Shown one piece after another: positions 40,287 to 56,383 of a stretch of DNA of 64,000 nt; the first letter of the stretch is position 1; every line of letters starts with the position of its first letter. Below the pieces are notes generated by a model that saw nothing but the letters and a program-made list of their open reading frames with translations, was not told where the DNA came from and did not search any database. The translations under genes and the position numbers were made by a program. Where the stretch lies: positions 310,001-374,000 of the forward strand of contig OW285195.1 in NCBI GenBank assembly GCA_935421135.1, read 5' to 3'. This DNA is from Bugulina stolonifera. Its lineage: Eukaryota; Bryozoa; Gymnolaemata; Cheilostomatida; Bugulidae.

Positions 40287-43082
40287 TACGTAGATCGCAT
40301 TCTATGCATAGAATATATTGATCACATGGAATGCATTCTGTGCACTCTATACATTCCATATAATCTATGCGTTCTATGCATAGAATACATTCTATGCACT
40401 ATATGCATTCCATGTAATTTATGCGTTCTATGCATAGAATACATAGATTGCATTCTATGCATTCTATGCATTCTATGCATAGAATACATAGAAGACATAG
40501 AATGCATAAAATGCGTTCCATGTAATCTATGCACTCTATGCATAGAATACATAGAACTCTATGTCTTCTATGTATTCTATGCATTCTATGCATGGAATAT
40601 ATAGAATACATAGGTTGCATTCCATGCACTCTATACATTCCATGTAATCTATGCGTTCTATGCATAGAATACATTCTATGCATTCCATGTATTCTATGGT
40701 ATTGATGCATAGAGTACTTTTTATGCATAGAATGCATAGAATACATTTATCACAAAGAATGCATTCTATGCAATCTATGCATCCCATGTAATCTATGCAT
40801 TTTATGCGTAGAATACATAGATTGCATTCGATGCATTCTATGCATGAAATACATAGAAGACATAGAATGCATAGAATGCGTTCCATGTAATCTATGCACT
40901 CTATGCATAGAATACTTAGAACTCTAAGTCTTCTATGTATTCTATGCACTCTATGCATGGAATACATAGAATACATTGATTACATAGAAGGCATTGTATG
41001 TAATCAATGTATTTTATGCAATCTATGCATAGAATACATAGATTGCATTCTATGCATAGAATATATTGATCACATAGAATGCATTCTGTGCACTCTATAC
41101 ATTCAATGTAATCTATGCGTTCTATGCATAGAATACATTCTATGCACTATATGCATTCCATGAAATCTATGCGTTCTATGCATAGAATACATAGATTGCA
41201 TTCTATGCATTCTATGCATTCTATGCATAGAATACATAGAAGGCATAGAATGCATTATGTGCATAGAATACTTATAATTCTATATCTTCCACGTATTCTA
41301 TGCATCATTCTATGCATAGAATACATAGATTGCATTCTATGCATCCGATGCATAGAATACATAGAATACATAGAATGCATAGAATGCGTTCCATGTAATC
41401 TATGCACTCTATGCATAGAATACATAGATTGCATTCTATGCATTCTATGCATAGAATACATAGAATGCATAGAATGCATAAAATGCGTTCCATGTAATCT
41501 ATGCACTCTATGCATAGAATACATAGAACTCTATGTCTTCTATGTATTCTATGCATTCTATGCATGGAATATATAGAATACATAGGTTGCATTCCATGCA
41601 CTCTATACATTCCATGTAATCTATGCGTTCTATGCATAGAATACATAGATTGCATTCTATGCATAGAATATATTGATCACATAGAATGCATTCTGTGCAC
41701 TCTATACATTCCATGTAATCTATGCGTTCTATGCATGGAATACATTCTATGCACTATATGCGTTCCATGTAATCTATGCGTTCTATGCATAGAATACATA
41801 GATTGCATTTTATGCATTCTATGCATTCTATGCATAGAATACATAGAAGACATATAATGCATTATGTGCATAGAATACTTATAATTCTATATCTTCCATG
41901 TGTTCTATGCATCATTCTATGCATAGAATACATAGATTGCATTCTATGCATAGAATATATTGATCACATAGAATGCATTCTATGCACTCTATACATTCCA
42001 TGTAATCTATGCATTCTATGCATAGAATACATTCTATGCACTCTATGCATTCCATGTAATCTATGCGTTCTATGCATAGAATACATAGAATACATTGATT
42101 ACATAGAAGGCATTGTATGTAATCAATGTATTTTATGCATTCTATGCATAGAATACATAGATTGCATTCTATGCGTAGAATACATTGATCACATAGAATG
42201 CATTCTGTGCACTCTATGCATTCAATGTAACCTATGCATTCTATGCATAGAATACATAGATTGCATTCTATGTATTCTATGTATTCTATGCATAGAATGC
42301 ATAGAATGCATAGAATGCATAAAATGCGTTCCATGTAATCTATGCACTCTATGCATAGAATACATAGAACTCTATGTGTTCTATGTATTCTATGCATTAT
42401 ATGCATGAAATATACATAATACATTGGTTGCATTCTATGCACTCTATGCATTCCTTGTAATCTATGCATTCTATGTATTCTATGGTATTGATGCATAGAA
42501 TACCTTTTTATGCATAGAATGCATAAAATACATTTATCACAAAGAATGCATTCTATGCACTCTATGCATCCCATGTAATCTATGCATTCTATGCATAGAA
42601 TACATAAATTGCATTCTATGCATTCTATGCATGAAATACATAGAAGACATAGAAGACATAGAATGCATAGAATGCGTTCCATGTTATCTATGCACTCAAT
42701 GCATAGAATACATATATTGCATTCTATGCATTCGATGCATAGAATACAGAGAATACATTGATTACATAGAAGGCATTGTATGTGGTCAATGTATTTTATG
42801 CATTCTATGCATAGAATACATAGATTGCATTCTATGCGTAGAATACATTGATCACATAGAATGCATTCTGTGCACTCTATGCATTCAATGTAACCTATGC
42901 ATTCTATGCATAGAATACATAGATTGCATTCTATGCATTCTATGCATTCTATGCATAGAGTACATAGAATACATAGAAGACATAGAATGCATAAAATGCG
43001 TTCCATGTAATCTATGCACTCTATGCATAGAATACATAGAACTCTATGTCTTCTATGTATTCTATGCACTGTATGCATAGAA
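40287..43082 (+). repeat. Module 9, 2,796 bp, L with 620-bp deletion plus N
   Basis: The first part (40287-41775, 1,489 bp) is L minus 620 bp. The junction reads CATTCCATGTATTCTATGG at about 40681-40699, and the two parental sites in module 7 (34136 and 34756) share only ATGTA. The deletion removes the centre-deleted palindrome. The N part contains an apparent 52-bp inversion at 42265-42316. Confidence 0.85.
42265..42316 (-). other. Apparent 52-bp microinversion
   Basis: The normal N block reads three forward 9-mers, then ATAGAATAC, ATAGAAGAC and ATAGAATGC. Here two forward words end in GT, followed by one in GC and two ATAGAATGC words: five substitutions. The reverse complement of the normal segment fits with a single mismatch, and fits exactly if ATAGAAGAC was ATAGAATAC, a variant present in module 8. 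The ends are ATTCTAT and ATAGAAT, an inverted pair. Confidence 0.7.
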
Positions 43083-46000
43083 TACGTAGATCGCATTCTA
43101 TGCATAGAATATATTGATCACATGGAATGCATTCTGTGCACTCTATACATTCCATATAATCTATGCGTTCTATGCATAGAATACATTCTATGCACTATAT
43201 GCATTCCATGTAATCTATGCGTTCTATGCATAGAATACATAGATTGCATTCTATGCATTCTATGCATTCTATGCATAGAATGCATAGAAGACATAGAATG
43301 CATAAAATGCGTTCCACGTAATCTATGCACTCTATGCATAGAATACATAGAACTCTATGTCTTCTATGTATTCTATGCATTCTATGCATGGAATATATGG
43401 AATACATAGGTTGCATTCTATGCACTCTATGCATTCCTTGTAATCTATGCATTCTATGTATTCTATGGTATTGATGCATAGAGTACTTTTTATGCATAGA
43501 ATGCATAGAATACATTTATCACAAAGAATGCATTCTATGCACTCTATGCATCCCATGTAATCTATGCATTTTATGCGTAGAATACATAGATTGCATTCGA
43601 TGCATTCTATGCATGAAATACATAGAAGACATAGAATGCATAGAATGCGTTCCATGTAATCTATGCACTCTATGCATAGAATACTTAGAACTCTAAGTCT
43701 TCTATGTATTCTATGCACTCTATGCATGGAATACATAGAATACATTGATTACATAGAAGGCATTGTATGTAATCAATGTATTTTATGCAATCTATGCATA
43801 GAATACATAGATTGCATTCTATGCATAGAATATATTGATCACATAGAATGCATTCTGTGCACTCTATACATTCAATGTAATCTATGCGTTCTATGCATAG
43901 AATACATTCTATGCACTATATGCATTCCATGAAATCTATGCGTTCTATGCATAGAATACATAGATTGCATTCTATGCATTCTATGCATTCTATGCATAGA
44001 ATACATAGAAGGCATAGAATGCATTATGTGCATAGAATACTTATAATTCTATATCTTCCACGTATTCTATGCATCATTCTATGCATAGAATACATAGATT
44101 GCATTCTATGCATCCGATGCATAGAATACATAGAATACATAGAATGCATAGAATGCGTTCCATGTAATCTATGCACTCTATGCATAGAATACATAGATTG
44201 CATTCTATGCATTCTATGCATAGAATACATAGAATGCACAGAATGCATAAAATGCGTTCCATGTAATCTATGCACTCTATGCATAGAATACATAGAACTC
44301 TATGTCTTCTATGTATTCTATGCATTCTATGCATGGAATATATAGAATACATAGGTTGCATTCCATGCACTCTATACATTCCATGTAATCTATGCGTTCT
44401 ATGCATAGAATACATAGATTGCATTCTATGCATAGAATATATTGATCACATAGAATGCATTCTGTGCACTCTATACATTCCATGTAATCTATGCGTTCTA
44501 TGCATGGAATACATTCTATGCACTATATGCGTTCCATGTAATCTATGCGTTCTATGCATAGAATACATAGATTGCATTTTATGCATTCTATGCATTCTAT
44601 GCATAGAATACATAGAAGACATAGAATGCATTATGTGCATAGAATACTTATAATTCTATATCTTCCATGTGTTCTATGCATCATTCTATGCATAGAATAC
44701 ATAGATTGCATTCTATGCATAGAATATATTGATCACATAGAATGCATTCTATGCACTCTATACATTCCATGTAATCTATGCATTCTATGCATAGAATACA
44801 TTCTATGCACTCTATGCATTCCATGTAATCTATGCGTTCTATGCATAGAATACATAGAATACATTGATTACATAGAAGGCATTGTATGTAATCAATGTAT
44901 TTTATGCATTCTATGCATAGAATACATAGATTGCATTCTATGCGTAGAATACATTGATCACATAGAATGCATTCTGTGCACTCTATGCATTCAATGTAAC
45001 CTATGCATTCTATGCATAGAATACATAGATTGCATTCTATGCATTCTATGCATTCTATGCATTCTATGCATAGAATACATAGAAGACATAGAATGCATAA
45101 AATGCGTTCCATGTAATCTATGCACTCTATGCATAGAATACATAGAACTCTATGTGTTCTATGTATTCTATGCATTATATGCATGAAATATACAGAATAC
45201 ATTGGTTGCATTCTATGCACTCTATGCATTCCTTGTAATCTATGCATTCTATGTATTCTATGGTATTGATGCATAGAATACCTTTTTATGCATAGAATGC
45301 ATAAAATACATTTATCACAAAGAATGCATTCTATGCACTCTATGCATCCCATGTATTCTATGCATAGAATGCATAGATTGCATTCTATGCATTCTATGCA
45401 TTCTATGCATTCTATGCATAGAATACATAGAATACATAGAAGACATAGAATGCATAAAATGCGTTCCATGTAATCTATGCACTCTATGCATAGAATACAT
45501 AGAACTCTATGTGTTCTATGTATTCTATGCATTCTATGCATGAAATATACAGAATACATTGGTTGCATTCTATGCACTCTATGCATTCCTTGTAATCTAT
45601 GCATTCTATGTATTCTATGGTATTGATGCATAGAATACCTTTTTATGCATAGAATGCATAAAATACATTTATCACAAAGAATGCATTCTATGCACTCTAT
45701 GCATCCCATGTAATCTATGCATTCTATGCATAGAATACATAAATTGCATTCTATGCATTCTATGCATGAAATACATAGAAGACATAGAAGACATAGAATG
45801 CATAGAATGCGTTCCATGTTATCTATGCACTCTATGCATAGAATACATATATTGCATTCTATGCATTCGATGCATAGAATACATAGAATACATTGATTAC
45901 ATAGAAGGCATTGTATGTGGTCAATGTATTTTATGCATTCTATGCATAGAATACATAGATTGCATTCTATGCGTAGAATACATTGATCACATAGAATGCA

Positions 46001-46217
46001 TTCTGTGCACTCTATGCATTCAATGTAACCTATGCATTCTATGCATAGAATACATAGATTGCATTCTATGCATTCTATGCATTCTATGCATAGAATACAT
46101 AGAATACATAGAAGACATAGAATGCATAAAATGCGTTCCATGTAATCTATGCACTCTATGCATAGAATACATAGAACTCTATGTCTTCTATGTATTCTAT
46201 GCACTGTATGCATAGAA
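43083..46217 (+). repeat. Module 10, 3,135 bp, type S+D
   Basis: This repeats module 8 at an offset of 5,931 bp (6,551 minus the 620-bp deletion in module 9). S is 43083-44544 and D is 44545-46217. It has private GCATAGAATGCATAGAAGAC near 43276 and GTTCCACGTAATC near 43313. Confidence 0.9.
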
Positions 46218-49200
46218 TACGTAGATCGCATTCTATGCATAGAATATATTGATCACATGGAATGCATTCTGTGCACTCTATACATTCCATATAATCTATG
46301 CGTTCTATGCATAGAATACATTCTATGCACTATATGCATTCCATGTAATTTATGCGTTCTATGCATAGAATACATAGATTGCATTCTATGCATTCTATGC
46401 ATTCTATGCATAGAATACATAGAAGACATAGAATGCATAAAATGCGTTCCATGTAATCTATGCACTCTATGCATAGAATACATAGAACTCTATGTCTTCT
46501 ATGTATTCTATGCATTCTATGCATGGAATATATAGAATACATAGGTTGCATTCCATGCACTCTATACATTCCATGTAATCTATGCGTTCTATGCATAGAA
46601 TACATTCTATGCATTCCATGTAATCTATGCGTTCTATGCATAGAATACATAGATTGCATTCTATGCGTCCGATGCATAGAATACATAGAATACATAGAAT
46701 GCATTGTATGTAATCAATGTATTTTATGCAATCTATGCATAGAATACATCGATTGCATTCTATGCATAGAATGCATTGATCACATAGAATGCATTCTGTG
46801 CACTCTATGCATTTAATGTAATCTATGCATTCTATGCATATAATACATAGATTGCATTCTATGCATTCTATGCATTCTATGCATAGAATACATAGAATAC
46901 ATAGAAGACATAGAATGCATAAAATGCGTTCCACGTAATCTATGCACTCTATGCATAGAATACATAGAACTCTATGTCTTCTATGTATTCTATGCATTCT
47001 ATGCATGGAATATATGGAATACATAGGTTGCATTCTATGCACTCTATGCATTCCTTGTAATCTATGCATTCTATGTATTCTATGGTATTGATGCATAGAG
47101 TACTTTTTATGCATAGAATGCATAGAATACATTTATCACAAAGAATGCATTCTATGCAATCTATGCATCCCATGTAATCTATGCATTTTATGCGTAGAAT
47201 ACATAGATTGCATTCGATGCATTCTATGCATGAAATACATAGAAGACATAGAATGCATAGAATGCGTTCCATGTAATCTATGCACTCTATGCATAGAATA
47301 CTTAGAACTCTAAGTCTTCTATGTATTCTATGCACTCTATGCATGGAATACATAGAATACATTGATTACATAGAAGGCATTGTATGTAATCAATGTATTT
47401 TATGCAATCTATGCATAGAATACATAGATTGCATTCTATGCATAGAATATATTGATCACATAGAATGCATTCTGTGCACTCTATACATTCAATGTAATCT
47501 ATGCGTTCTATGCATAGAATACATTCTATGCACTATATGCATTCCATGAAATCTATGCGTTCTATGCATAGAATACATAGATTGCATTCTATGCATTCTA
47601 TGCATTCTATGCATAGAATACATAGAAGGCATAGAATGCATTATGTGCATAGAATACTTATAATTCTATATCTTCCACGTATTCTATGCATCATTCTATG
47701 CATAGAATACATAGATTGCATTCTATGCATCCGATGCATAGAATACATAGAATACATAGAATGCATAGAATGCGTTCCATGTAATCTATGCACTCTATGC
47801 ATAGAATACATAGATTGCATTCTATGCATTCTATGCATAGAATACATAGAATGCATAGAATGCATAAAATGCGTTCCATGTAATCTATGCACTCTATGCA
47901 TAGAATACATAGAACTCTATGTCTTCTATGTATTCTATGCATTCTATGCATGGAATATATAGAATACATAGGTTGCATTCCATGCACTCTATACATTCCA
48001 TGTAATCTATGCGTTCTATGCATAGAATACATAGATTGCATTCTATGCATAGAATATATTGATCACATAGAATGCATTCTGTGCACTCTATACATTCCAT
48101 GTAATCTATGCGTTCTATGCATGGAATACATTCTATGCACTATATGCGTTCCATGTAATCTATGCGTTCTATGCATAGAATACATAGATTGCATTTTATG
48201 CATTCTATGCATTCTATGCATAGAATACATAGAAGACATAGAATGCATTATGTGCATAGAATACTTATAATTCTATATCTTCCATGTGTTCTATGCATCA
48301 TTCTATGCATAGAATACATAGATTGCATTCTATGCATAGAATATATTGATCACATAGAATGCATTCTATGCACTCTATACATTCCATGTAATCTATGCAT
48401 TCTATGCATAGAATACATTCTATGCACTCTATGCATTCCATGTAATCTATGCGTTCTATGCATAGAATACATAGAATACATTGATTACATAGAAGGCATT
48501 GTATGTAATCAATGTATTTTATGCATTCTATGCATAGAATACATAGATTGCATTCTATGCGTAGAATACATTGATCACATAGAATGCATTCTGTGCACTC
48601 TATGCATTCAATGTAACCTATGCATTCTATGCATAGAATACATAGATTGCATTCTATGCATTCTATGCATTCTATGCATAGAATACATAGAAGACATAGA
48701 ATGCATAAAATGCGTTCCATGTAATCTATGCACTCTATGCATAGAATACATAGAACTCTATGTGTTCTATGTATTCTATGCATTATATGCATGAAATATA
48801 CAGAATACATTGGTTGCATTCTATGCACTCTATGCATTCCTTGTAATCTATGCATTCTATGTATTCTATGGTATTGATGCATAGAATACCTTTTTATGCA
48901 TAGAATGCATAAAATACATTTATCACAAAGAATGCATTCTATGCACTCTATGCATCCCATGTAATCTATGCATTCTATGCATAGAATACATAAATTGCAT
49001 TCTATGCATTCTATGCATGAAATACATAGAAGACATAGAAGACATAGAATGCATAGAATGCGTTCCATGTTATCTATGCACTCTATGCATAGAATACATA
49101 TATTGCATTCTATGCATTCGATGCATAGAATACATAGAATACATTGATTACATAGAAGGCATTGTATGTGGTCAATGTATTTTATGCATTCTATGCATAG

Positions 49201-49468
49201 AATACATAGATTGCATTCTATGCGTAGAATACATTGATCACATAGAATGCATTCTGTGCACTCTATGCATTCAATGTAACCTATGCATTCTATGCATAGA
49301 ATACATAGATTGCATTCTATGCATTCTATGCATTCTATGCATAGAATACATAGAATACATAGAAGACATAGAATGCATAAAATGCGTTCCATGTAATCTA
49401 TGCACTCTATGCATAGAATACATAGAACTCTATGTCTTCTATGTATTCTATGCACTGTATGCATAGAA
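46218..49468 (+). repeat. Module 11, 3,251 bp, L with 165-bp deletion plus N
   Basis: The first part (46218-48161, 1,944 bp) is L minus exactly 165 bp. In intact L the words ATCCGATGC and GTCCGATGC lie 165 bp apart (TCCGATGC at 34186 and 34351). Here only GTCCGATGC remains at 46667, so the deletion joined two direct repeats and removed the centre-deleted palindrome. Confidence 0.85.
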
Positions 49469-52400
49469 TACGTAGATCGCATTCTATGCATAGAATATAT
49501 TGATCACATGGAATGCATTCTGTGCACTCTATACATTCCATATAATCTATGCGTTCTATGCATAGAATACATTCTATGCACTATATGCATTCCATGTAAT
49601 CTATGCGTTCTATGCATAGAATACATAGATTGCATTCTATGCATTCTATGCATTCTATGCATAGAATACATAGAATACATAGAATGCATAAAATGCGTTC
49701 CATGTAATCTATGCACTCTATGCATAGAATACATAGAACTCTATGTCTTCTATGTATTCTATGCATTCTATGCATGGAATATATGGAATACATAGGTTGC
49801 ATTCTATGCACTCTATGCATTCCTTGTAATCTATGCATTCTATGTATTCTATGGTATTGATGCATAGAGTACTTTTTATGCATAGAATGCATAGAATACA
49901 TTTATCACAAAGAATGCATTCTATGCACTCTATGCATCCCATGTAATCTATGCATTTTATGCGTAGAATACATAGATTGCATTCGATGCATTCTATGCAT
50001 GAAATACATAGAAGACATAGAATGCATAGAATGCGTTCCATGTAATCTATGCACTCTATGCATAGAATACTTAGAACTCTAAGTCTTCTATGTATTCTAT
50101 GCACTCTATGCATGGAATACATAGAATACATTGATTACATAGAAGGCATTGTATGTAATCAATGTATTTTATGCAATCTATGCATAGAATACATAGATTG
50201 CATTCTATGCATAGAATATATTGATCACATAGAATGCATTCTGTGCACTCTATACATTCAATGTAATCTATGCGTTCTATGCATAGAATACATTCTATGC
50301 ACTATATGCATTCCATGAAATCTATGCGTTCTATGCATAGAATACATAGATTGCATTCTATGCATTCTATGCATTCTATGCATAGAATACATAGAAGGCA
50401 TAGAATGCATTATGTGCATAGAATACTTATAATTCTATATCTTCCACGTATTCTATGCATCATTCTATGCATAGAATACATAGATTGCATTCTATGCATC
50501 CGATGCATAGAATACATAGAATACATAGAATGCATAGAATGCGTTCCATGTAATCTATGCACTCTATGCATAGAATACATAGATTGCATTCTATGCATTC
50601 TATGCATAGAATACATAGAATGCATAGAATGCATAAAATGCGTTCCATGTAATCTATGCACTCTATGCATAGAATACATAGAACTCTATGTCTTCTATGT
50701 ATTCTATGCATTCTATGCATGGAATATATAGAATACATAGGTTGCATTCCATGCACTCTATACATTCCATGTAATCTATGCGTTCTATGCATAGAATACA
50801 TAGATTGCATTCTATGCATAGAATATATTGATCACATAGAATGCATTCTGTGCACTCTATACATTCCATGTAATCTATGCGTTCTATGCATGGAATACAT
50901 TCTATGCACTATATGCGTTCCATGTAATCTATGCGTTCTATGCATAGAATACATAGATTGCATTTTATGCATTCTATGCATTCTATGCATAGAATACATA
51001 GAAGACATAGAATACATTATGTGCATAGAATACTTATAATTCTATATCTTCCATGTGTTCTATGCATCATTCTATGCATAGAATACATAGATTGCATTCT
51101 ATGCATAGAATATATTGATCACATAGAATGCATTCTATGCACTCTATACATTCCATGTAATCTATGCATTCTATGCATAGAATACATTCTATGCACTCTA
51201 TGCATTCCATGTAATCTATGCGTTCTATGCATAGAATACATAGAATACATTGATTACATAGAAGGCATTGTATGTAATCAATGTATTTCATGCATTCTAT
51301 GCATAGAATACATAGATTGCATTCTATGCGTAGAATACATTGATCACATAGAATGCATTCTGTGCACTCTATGCATTCAATGTAACCTATGCATTCTATG
51401 CATAGAATACATAGATTGCATTCTATGCATTCTATGCATTCTATGCATTCTATGCATAGAATACATAGAAGACATAGAATGCATAAAATGCGTTCCATGT
51501 AATCTATGCACTCTATGCATAGAATACATAGAACTCTATGTGTTCTATGTATTCTATGCATTATATGCATGAAATATACAGAATACATTGGTTGCATTCT
51601 ATGCACTCTATGCATTCCTTGTAATCTATGCATTCTATGTATTCTATGGTATTGATGCATAGAATACCTTTTTATGCATAGAATGCATAAAATACATTTA
51701 TCACAAAGAATGCATTCTATGCACTCTATGCATCCCATGTATTCTATGCATAGAATGCATAGATTGCATTCTATGCATTCTATGCATTCTATGCATTCTA
51801 TGCATAGAATACATAGAATACATAGAAGACATAGAATGCATAAAATGCGTTCCATGTAATCTATGCACTCTATGCATAGAATACATAGAACTCTATGTGT
51901 TCTATGTATTCTATGCATTCTATGCATGAAATATACAGAATACATTGGTTGCATTCTATGCACTCTATGCATTCCTTGTAATCTATGCATTCTATGTATT
52001 CTATGGTATTGATGCATAGAATACCTTTTTATGCATAGAATGCATAAAATACATTTATCACAAAGAATGCATTCTATGCACTCTATGCATCCCATGTAAT
52101 CTATGCATTCTATGCATAGAATACATAAATTGCATTCTATGCATTCTATGCATGAAATACATAGAAGACATAGAAGACATAGAATGCATAGAATGCGTTC
52201 CATGTTATCTATGCACTCTATGCATAGAATACATATATTGCATTCTATGCATTCGATGCATAGAATACATAGAATACATTGATTACATAGAAGGCATTGT
52301 ATGTGGTCAATGTATTTTATGCATTCTATGCATAGAATACATAGATTGCATTCTATGCGTAGAATACATTGATCACATAGAATGCATTCTGTGCACTCTA

Positions 52401-52602
52401 TGCATTCAATGTAACCTATGCATTCTATGCATAGAATACAAGATTGCATTCTATGCATTCTATGCATTCTATGCATAGAATACATAGAATACATAGAAGA
52501 CATAGAATGCATAAAATGCGTTCCATGTAATCTATGCACTCTATGCATAGAATACATAGAACTCTATGTCTTCTATGTATTCTATGCACTGTATGCATAG
52601 AA
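49469..52602 (+). repeat. Module 12, 3,134 bp, type S+D*
   Basis: S is 49469-50930 and D* is 50931-52602. D* is D with one T missing between 52440 and 52441, giving AATACAAGATTGC instead of AATACATAGATTGC. This is the leftmost block with that deletion. Confidence 0.9.
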
Positions 52603-55600
52603 TACGTAGATCGCATTCTATGCATAGAATATATTGATCACATGGAATGCATTCTGTGCACTCTATACATTCCATATAATCTATGCGTTCTATGCATAGA
52701 ATACATTCTATGCACTATATGCATTCCATGTAATTTATGCGTTCTATGCATAGAATACATAGATTGCATTCTATGCATTCTATGCATTCTATGCATAGAA
52801 TACATAGAAGACATAGAATGCATAAAATGCGTTCCATGTAATCTATGCACTCTATGCATAGAATACATAGAACTCTATGTCTTCTATGTATTCTATGCAT
52901 TCTATGCATGGAATATATAGAATACATAGGTTGCATTCCATGCACTCTATACATTCCATGTAATCTATGCGTTCTATGCATAGAATACATTCTATGCATT
53001 CCATGTAATCTATGCGTTCTATGCATAGAATACATAGATTGCATTCTATGCATCCGATGCATAGAATACATAGAAGACATAGAATGCATAAAATGTGTCC
53101 ATGTAATCTGTGCACTCTATAGAATGCATTATGTGCATAGAATACTTGTAATTCTATATCTTCCATGTGTTCTATGCATCATTCTATGCATAGAATACAT
53201 AGATTGCATTCTATGCGTCCGATGCATAGAATACATAGAATACATAGAATGCATTGTATGTAATCAATGTATTTTATGCAATCTATGCATAGAATACATC
53301 GATTGCATTCTATGCATAGAATGCATTAATCACATAGAATGCATTCTGTGCACTCTATGCATTTAATGTAATCTATGCATTCTATGCATATAATACATAG
53401 ATTGCATTCTATGCATTCTATGCATTCTATGCATAGAATACATAGAATACATAGAAGACATAGAATGCATAAAATGCGTTCCACGTAATCTATGCACTCT
53501 ATGCATAGAATACATAGAACTCTATGTCTTCTATGTATTCTATGCATTCTATGCATGGAATATATGGAATACATAGGTTGCATTCTATGCACTCTATGCA
53601 TTCCTTGTAATCTATGCATTCTATGTATTCTATGGTATTGATGCATAGAGTACTTTTTATGCATAGAATGCATAGAATACATTTATCACAAAGAATGCAT
53701 TCTATGCAATCTATGCATCCCATGTAATCTATGCATTTTATGCGTAGAATACATAGATTGCATTCGATGCATTCTATGCATGAAATACATAGAAGACATA
53801 GAATGCATAGAATGCGTTCCATGTAATCTATGCACTCTATGCATAGAATACTTAGAACTCTAAGTCTTCTATGTATTCTATGCACTCTATGCATGGAATA
53901 CATAGAATACATTGATTACATAGAAGGCATTGTATGTAATCAATGTATTTTATGCAATCTATGCATAGAATACATAGATTGCATTCTATGCATAGAATAT
54001 ATTGATCACATAGAATGCATTCTGTGCACTCTATACATTCAATGTAATCTATGCGTTCTATGCATAGAATACATTCTATGCACTATATGCATTCCATGAA
54101 ATCTATGCGTTCTATGCATAGAATACATAGATTGCATTCTATGCATTCTATGCATTCTATGCATAGAATACATAGAAGGCATAGAATGCATTATGTGCAT
54201 AGAATACTTATAATTCTATATCTTCCACGTATTCTATGCATCATTCTATGCATAGAATACATAGATTGCATTCTATGCATCCGATGCATAGAATACATAG
54301 AATACATAGAATGCATAGAATGCGTTCCATGTAATCTATGCACTCTATGCATAGAATACATAGATTGCATTCTATGCATTCTATGCATAGAATACATAGA
54401 ATGCATAGAATGCATAAAATGCGTTCCATGTAATCTATGCACTCTATGCATAGAATACATAGAACTCTATGTCTTCTATGTATTCTATGCATTCTATGCA
54501 TGGAATATATAGAATACATAGGTTGCATTCCATGCACTCTATACATTCCATGTAATCTATGCGTTCTATGCATAGAATACATAGATTGCATTCTATGCAT
54601 AGAATATATTGATCACATAGAATGCATTCTGTGCACTCTATACATTCCATGTAATCTATGCGTTCTATGCATGGAATACATTCTATGCACTATATGCGTT
54701 CCATGTAATCTATGCGTTCTATGCATAGAATACATAGATTGCATTTTATGCATTCTATGCATTCTATGCATAGAATACATAGAAGACATAGAATGCATTA
54801 TGTGCATAGAATACTTATAATTCTATATCTTCCATGTGTTCTATGCATCATTCTATGCATAGAATACATAGATTGCATTCTATGCATAGAATATATTGAT
54901 CACATAGAATGCATTCTATGCACTCTATACATTCCATGTAATCTATGCATTCTATGCATAGAATACATTCTATGCACTCTATGCATTCCATGTAATCTAT
55001 GCGTTCTATGCATAGAATACATAGAATACATTGATTACATAGAAGGCATTGTATGTAATCAATGTATTTTATGCATTCTATGCATAGAATACATAGATTG
55101 CATTCTATGCGTAGAATACATTGATCACATAGAATGCATTCTGTGCACTCTATGCATTCAATGTAACCTATGCATTCTATGCATAGAATACATAGATTGC
55201 ATTCTATGCATTCTATGCATTCTATGCATTCTATGCATAGAATACATAGAAGACATAGAATGCATAAAATGCGTTCCATGTAATCTATGCACTCTATGCA
55301 TAGAATACATAGAACTCTATGTGTTCTATGTATTCTATGCATTATATGCATGAAATATACAGAATACATTGGTTGCATTCTATGCACTCTATGCATTCCT
55401 TGTAATCTATGCATTCTATGTATTCTATGGTATTGATGCATAGAATACCTTTTTATGCATAGAATGCATAAAATACATTTATCACAAAGAATGCATTCTA
55501 TGCACTCTATGCATCCCATGTATTCTATGCATAGAATGCATAGATTGCATTCTATGCATTCTATGCATTCTATGCATTCTATGCATAGAATACATAGAAT

Positions 55601-56383
55601 ACATAGAAGACATAGAATGCATAAAATGCGTTCCATGTAATCTATGCACTCTATGCATAGAATACATAGAACTCTATGTGTTCTATGTATTCTATGCATT
55701 CTATGCATGAAATATACAGAATACATTGGTTGCATTCTATGCACTCTATGCATTCCTTGTAATCTATGCATTCTATGTATTCTATGGTATTGATGCATAG
55801 AATACCTTTTTATGCATAGAATGCATAAAATACATTTATCACAAAGAATGCATTCTATGCACTCTATGCATCCCATGTAATCTATGCATTCTATGCATAG
55901 AATACATAAATTGCATTCTATGCATTCTATGCATGAAATACATAGAAGACATAGAAGACATAGAATGCATAGAATGCGTTCCATGTTATCTATGCACTCT
56001 ATGCATAGAATACATATATTGCATTCTATGCATTCGATGCATAGAATACATAGAATACATTGATTACATAGAAGGCATTGTATGTGGTCAATGTATTTTA
56101 TGCATTCTATGCATAGAATACATAGATTGCATTCTATGCGTAGAATACATTGATCACATAGAATGCATTCTGTGCACTCTATGCATTCAATGTAACCTAT
56201 GCATTCTATGCATAGAATACAAGATTGCATTCTATGCATTCTATGCATTCTATGCATAGAATACATAGAATACATAGAAGACATAGAATGCATAAAATGC
56301 GTTCCATGTAATCTATGCACTCTATGCATAGAATACATAGAACTCTATGTCTTCTATGTATTCTATGCACTGTATGCATAGAA
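52603..56383 (+). repeat. Module 13, 3,781 bp, type L+D*
   Basis: L (52603-54711) is followed by D* (54712-56383) instead of the N expected from the alternation. L has ATTAATCAC at 53326, replacing ATTGATCAC. D* has the missing T between 56221 and 56222. Confidence 0.9.
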
